This document shows positions 49,152 to 50,216 of a DNA stretch of 50,216 bases, piece after piece; the first letter of the stretch is position 1; each line of letters opens with the position of its first letter. The notes under the pieces were generated by a model. It had not been told where the DNA came from. It saw only the letters and a program-made list of their open reading frames with translations, and searched no databases. This DNA comes from UMGS621 sp964468815 (lineage in GTDB: Bacteria > Bacillota > Clostridia > Christensenellales > Borkfalkiaceae), in contig CAYXWN010000010.1 of NCBI GenBank assembly GCA_964468815.1, positions 1-50,216 of the forward strand, written 5' to 3'. A program made the translations under genes and the position numbers.

Positions 49152-50066
49152 GAGAAAACGGCTTAAAATCAATAGTGCTTGCGATCAATGCGTTGTTGTG
49201 CGTTCTGATCGCTCTGTTGACCGCTTTTGCGCTGGACGGTTGGGGAACGTTGGTAAAACTCGCGTGTTTCGGGATTGCCGCAGTCGGTTTGGCGTGTGGT
49301 TTTGCGTTCTTTTTTCGAAAAAAGGAAGCGCTTTTGAAAAGTTGCTTTGTTTTGATCGCTTGCGCCTTCCTTTTTATCGCGGTGCTTGCGTTGCTTACCC
49401 GCTTTGCTCATTTGAACGATTACCCGACGGACGGGGAAAAGATCGAACGGTTGACGCAGATGATTCGCGATACCGGCGAATGGGGTATGGCGGTTTACGT
49501 TTTGGTTCAAATTTTACAAGTGGTGATTCTTCCCTTGCCGGCGGTGGTTTACTACGTTCCCGGTAGTCAAATATGGGGTGCGTGGACGGCGACGTTATTG
49601 GCTTCGTTCGGCGTTTTGATCGGCTCGTTGATTTGCTATCTGCTCGGAAGAGTGTTCGGAAAGCGCGTCGTAATTTGGATTGCAGGGAAAGAAACAACCG
49701 AAAAATACGCCGGCTATATCGGAAAAAAGGGAAAGGGAATCTTCGTTTTAATGCAGATTTTGCCTTTTTTTCCCGGACGATATTCTCTGCATGATCGCCG
49801 GACTTACGTCCATGAATTTTCCTTTCTTTTTGGTAACGATGGTTTTGGTTCGTCCGATCGTGATCGCCGCGTATTGCTTTTTGGGAAGCGGAACGGTGAT
49901 TCCGTTCAGCGGTTGGGGAATTGCCGTTTGGATTGTGATCTTCGCGGTGTGTATTGCGCTCGCCGTGCTTTCTCTGAAATATCAAGACCGCTTCGAACAA
50001 TGGCTCGTGCGTAAATTTTCGGGGAAGAAAACCGAAGAGGCGCAGGACGGCGAAGTTGAAGAATAA
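49148..50066 (+). pseudogene. VTT-domain (DedA/TVP38-like) membrane protein with a +1 frameshift
   Basis: ATG 49148 overlaps the ispDF stop. The first 210 residues contain about five hydrophobic helices and a VTT-type core (VVYYVPGSQIWGAWTATLLA, then GSLICYLLGRVFGKRVV). The family motif should read PFFPDDILCMIAGLTSMNFP. The sequence reads CCCGGACG where CCCGACG is needed (49772-49779), so the frame leaves the family after PFFP. Without the extra G it continues to a stop at 50066 with a C-terminus ending TEEAQDGEVEE. Full length would be about 305 residues. The break may be a sequence error. Homologues are linked to membrane lipid or small-molecule traffic. Confidence 0.8.
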
Positions 50067-50096
50067 CGTCGATTTTTGCACTTTGAAATTTTATAA

Positions 50097-50124
50097 AACG
50101 GCAGCCGCGGCTACCGTTTTTTTG
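50097..50124 (+). terminator. Terminator of the pot-ispDF-VTT operon
   Basis: AACGG, an inner GCC-GC-GGC and CCGTT form the stem, followed by seven T. Confidence 0.8.
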
Positions 50125-50164
50125 TTATAAGAAAGCGGCGGCGACGTCGGCGTTGCCGAACAGT

Positions 50165-50216
50165 GATATGCACCCCAAAAGTTAGACAGTTTTGGAGGTA
50201 TATATTTTTATGGGTA
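50165..50216 (+). mobile_element. Left end of an IS3-family-like element, cut by the window edge
   Basis: GATATGCACCCCAAAAGTTA, then TTTTGGAGGTATATA, matches the end at 33231 nearly base for base, and an ATG at 50210 begins the same MG. The transposase, if intact, lies beyond the window. Confidence 0.7.

Overview
The window looks like a chromosomal segment of a Gram-positive, Clostridia-type bacterium, probably an uncultured gut lineage. Base composition is close to 50% GC in housekeeping genes and lower in the accessory block. Evidence for this placement: consensus sigma-A promoters (TTGACA, 17-bp spacer, TATAAT), strong AGGAGG ribosome sites, an M-box riboswitch ahead of mgtE, an L10 leader ahead of rplJ, a ruvX-DUF1292 pair and an Rrf2-iscS-iscU operon. 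Many lipoproteins and BspA-like leucine-rich-repeat (LRR) surface proteins fit a host-associated Bacillota. A 100-N scaffold gap and three single-base frameshifts suggest a draft or metagenome assembly.

Layout. 1-1436: 5' part of a minus-strand LRR lipoprotein behind a promoter, a strongly folded leader and a terminator-like hairpin. 1.5-16.8 kb: mixed metabolism and transport: DUF378, Lrp regulator with aminotransferase, ABC exporter, asparaginase, M1-like peptidase lipoprotein, small LRR lipoprotein, M-box plus mgtE, aconitase-family hydratase, and a frameshifted phospholipase C-like gene. 16.9-20.4 kb: rpmG-secE-nusG-rplK-rplA-rplJ-rplL, ended by a terminator and not followed by rpoB. 20.5-34.3 kb: accessory surface region with a cyclophilin-like lipoprotein, a >1,900-residue repeat protein bracketed by two diverged copies of the same regulatory segment, a LytTR-PAS regulator, a 1187-residue LRR lipoprotein, IS3-type end fragments and a chimeric LRR pseudogene. 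34.4-40.7 kb: two unknown proteins, a serine-palmitoyltransferase-like enzyme, the Rrf2-iscS-iscU operon, a small membrane protein, ruvX and DUF1292. 40.8-42.4 kb: a lipoprotein with the motifs and layout of GT80 sialyltransferases. 42.6-50.1 kb: a polyamine uptake operon (XRE-cupin regulator, potA, potB, potC, potD) running into an ispDF fusion and a VTT-domain membrane protein. The left end of another IS3-like element begins at the right edge.

Most notable: the GT80-like lipoprotein; the duplicated LytTR promoter that now sits ahead of the giant surface gene; the folded leader with attenuator at the left edge; and a membrane-anchored PotD beside a PotA with a doubled C-terminal domain. All family assignments are from reading motifs by eye; no database search was run.
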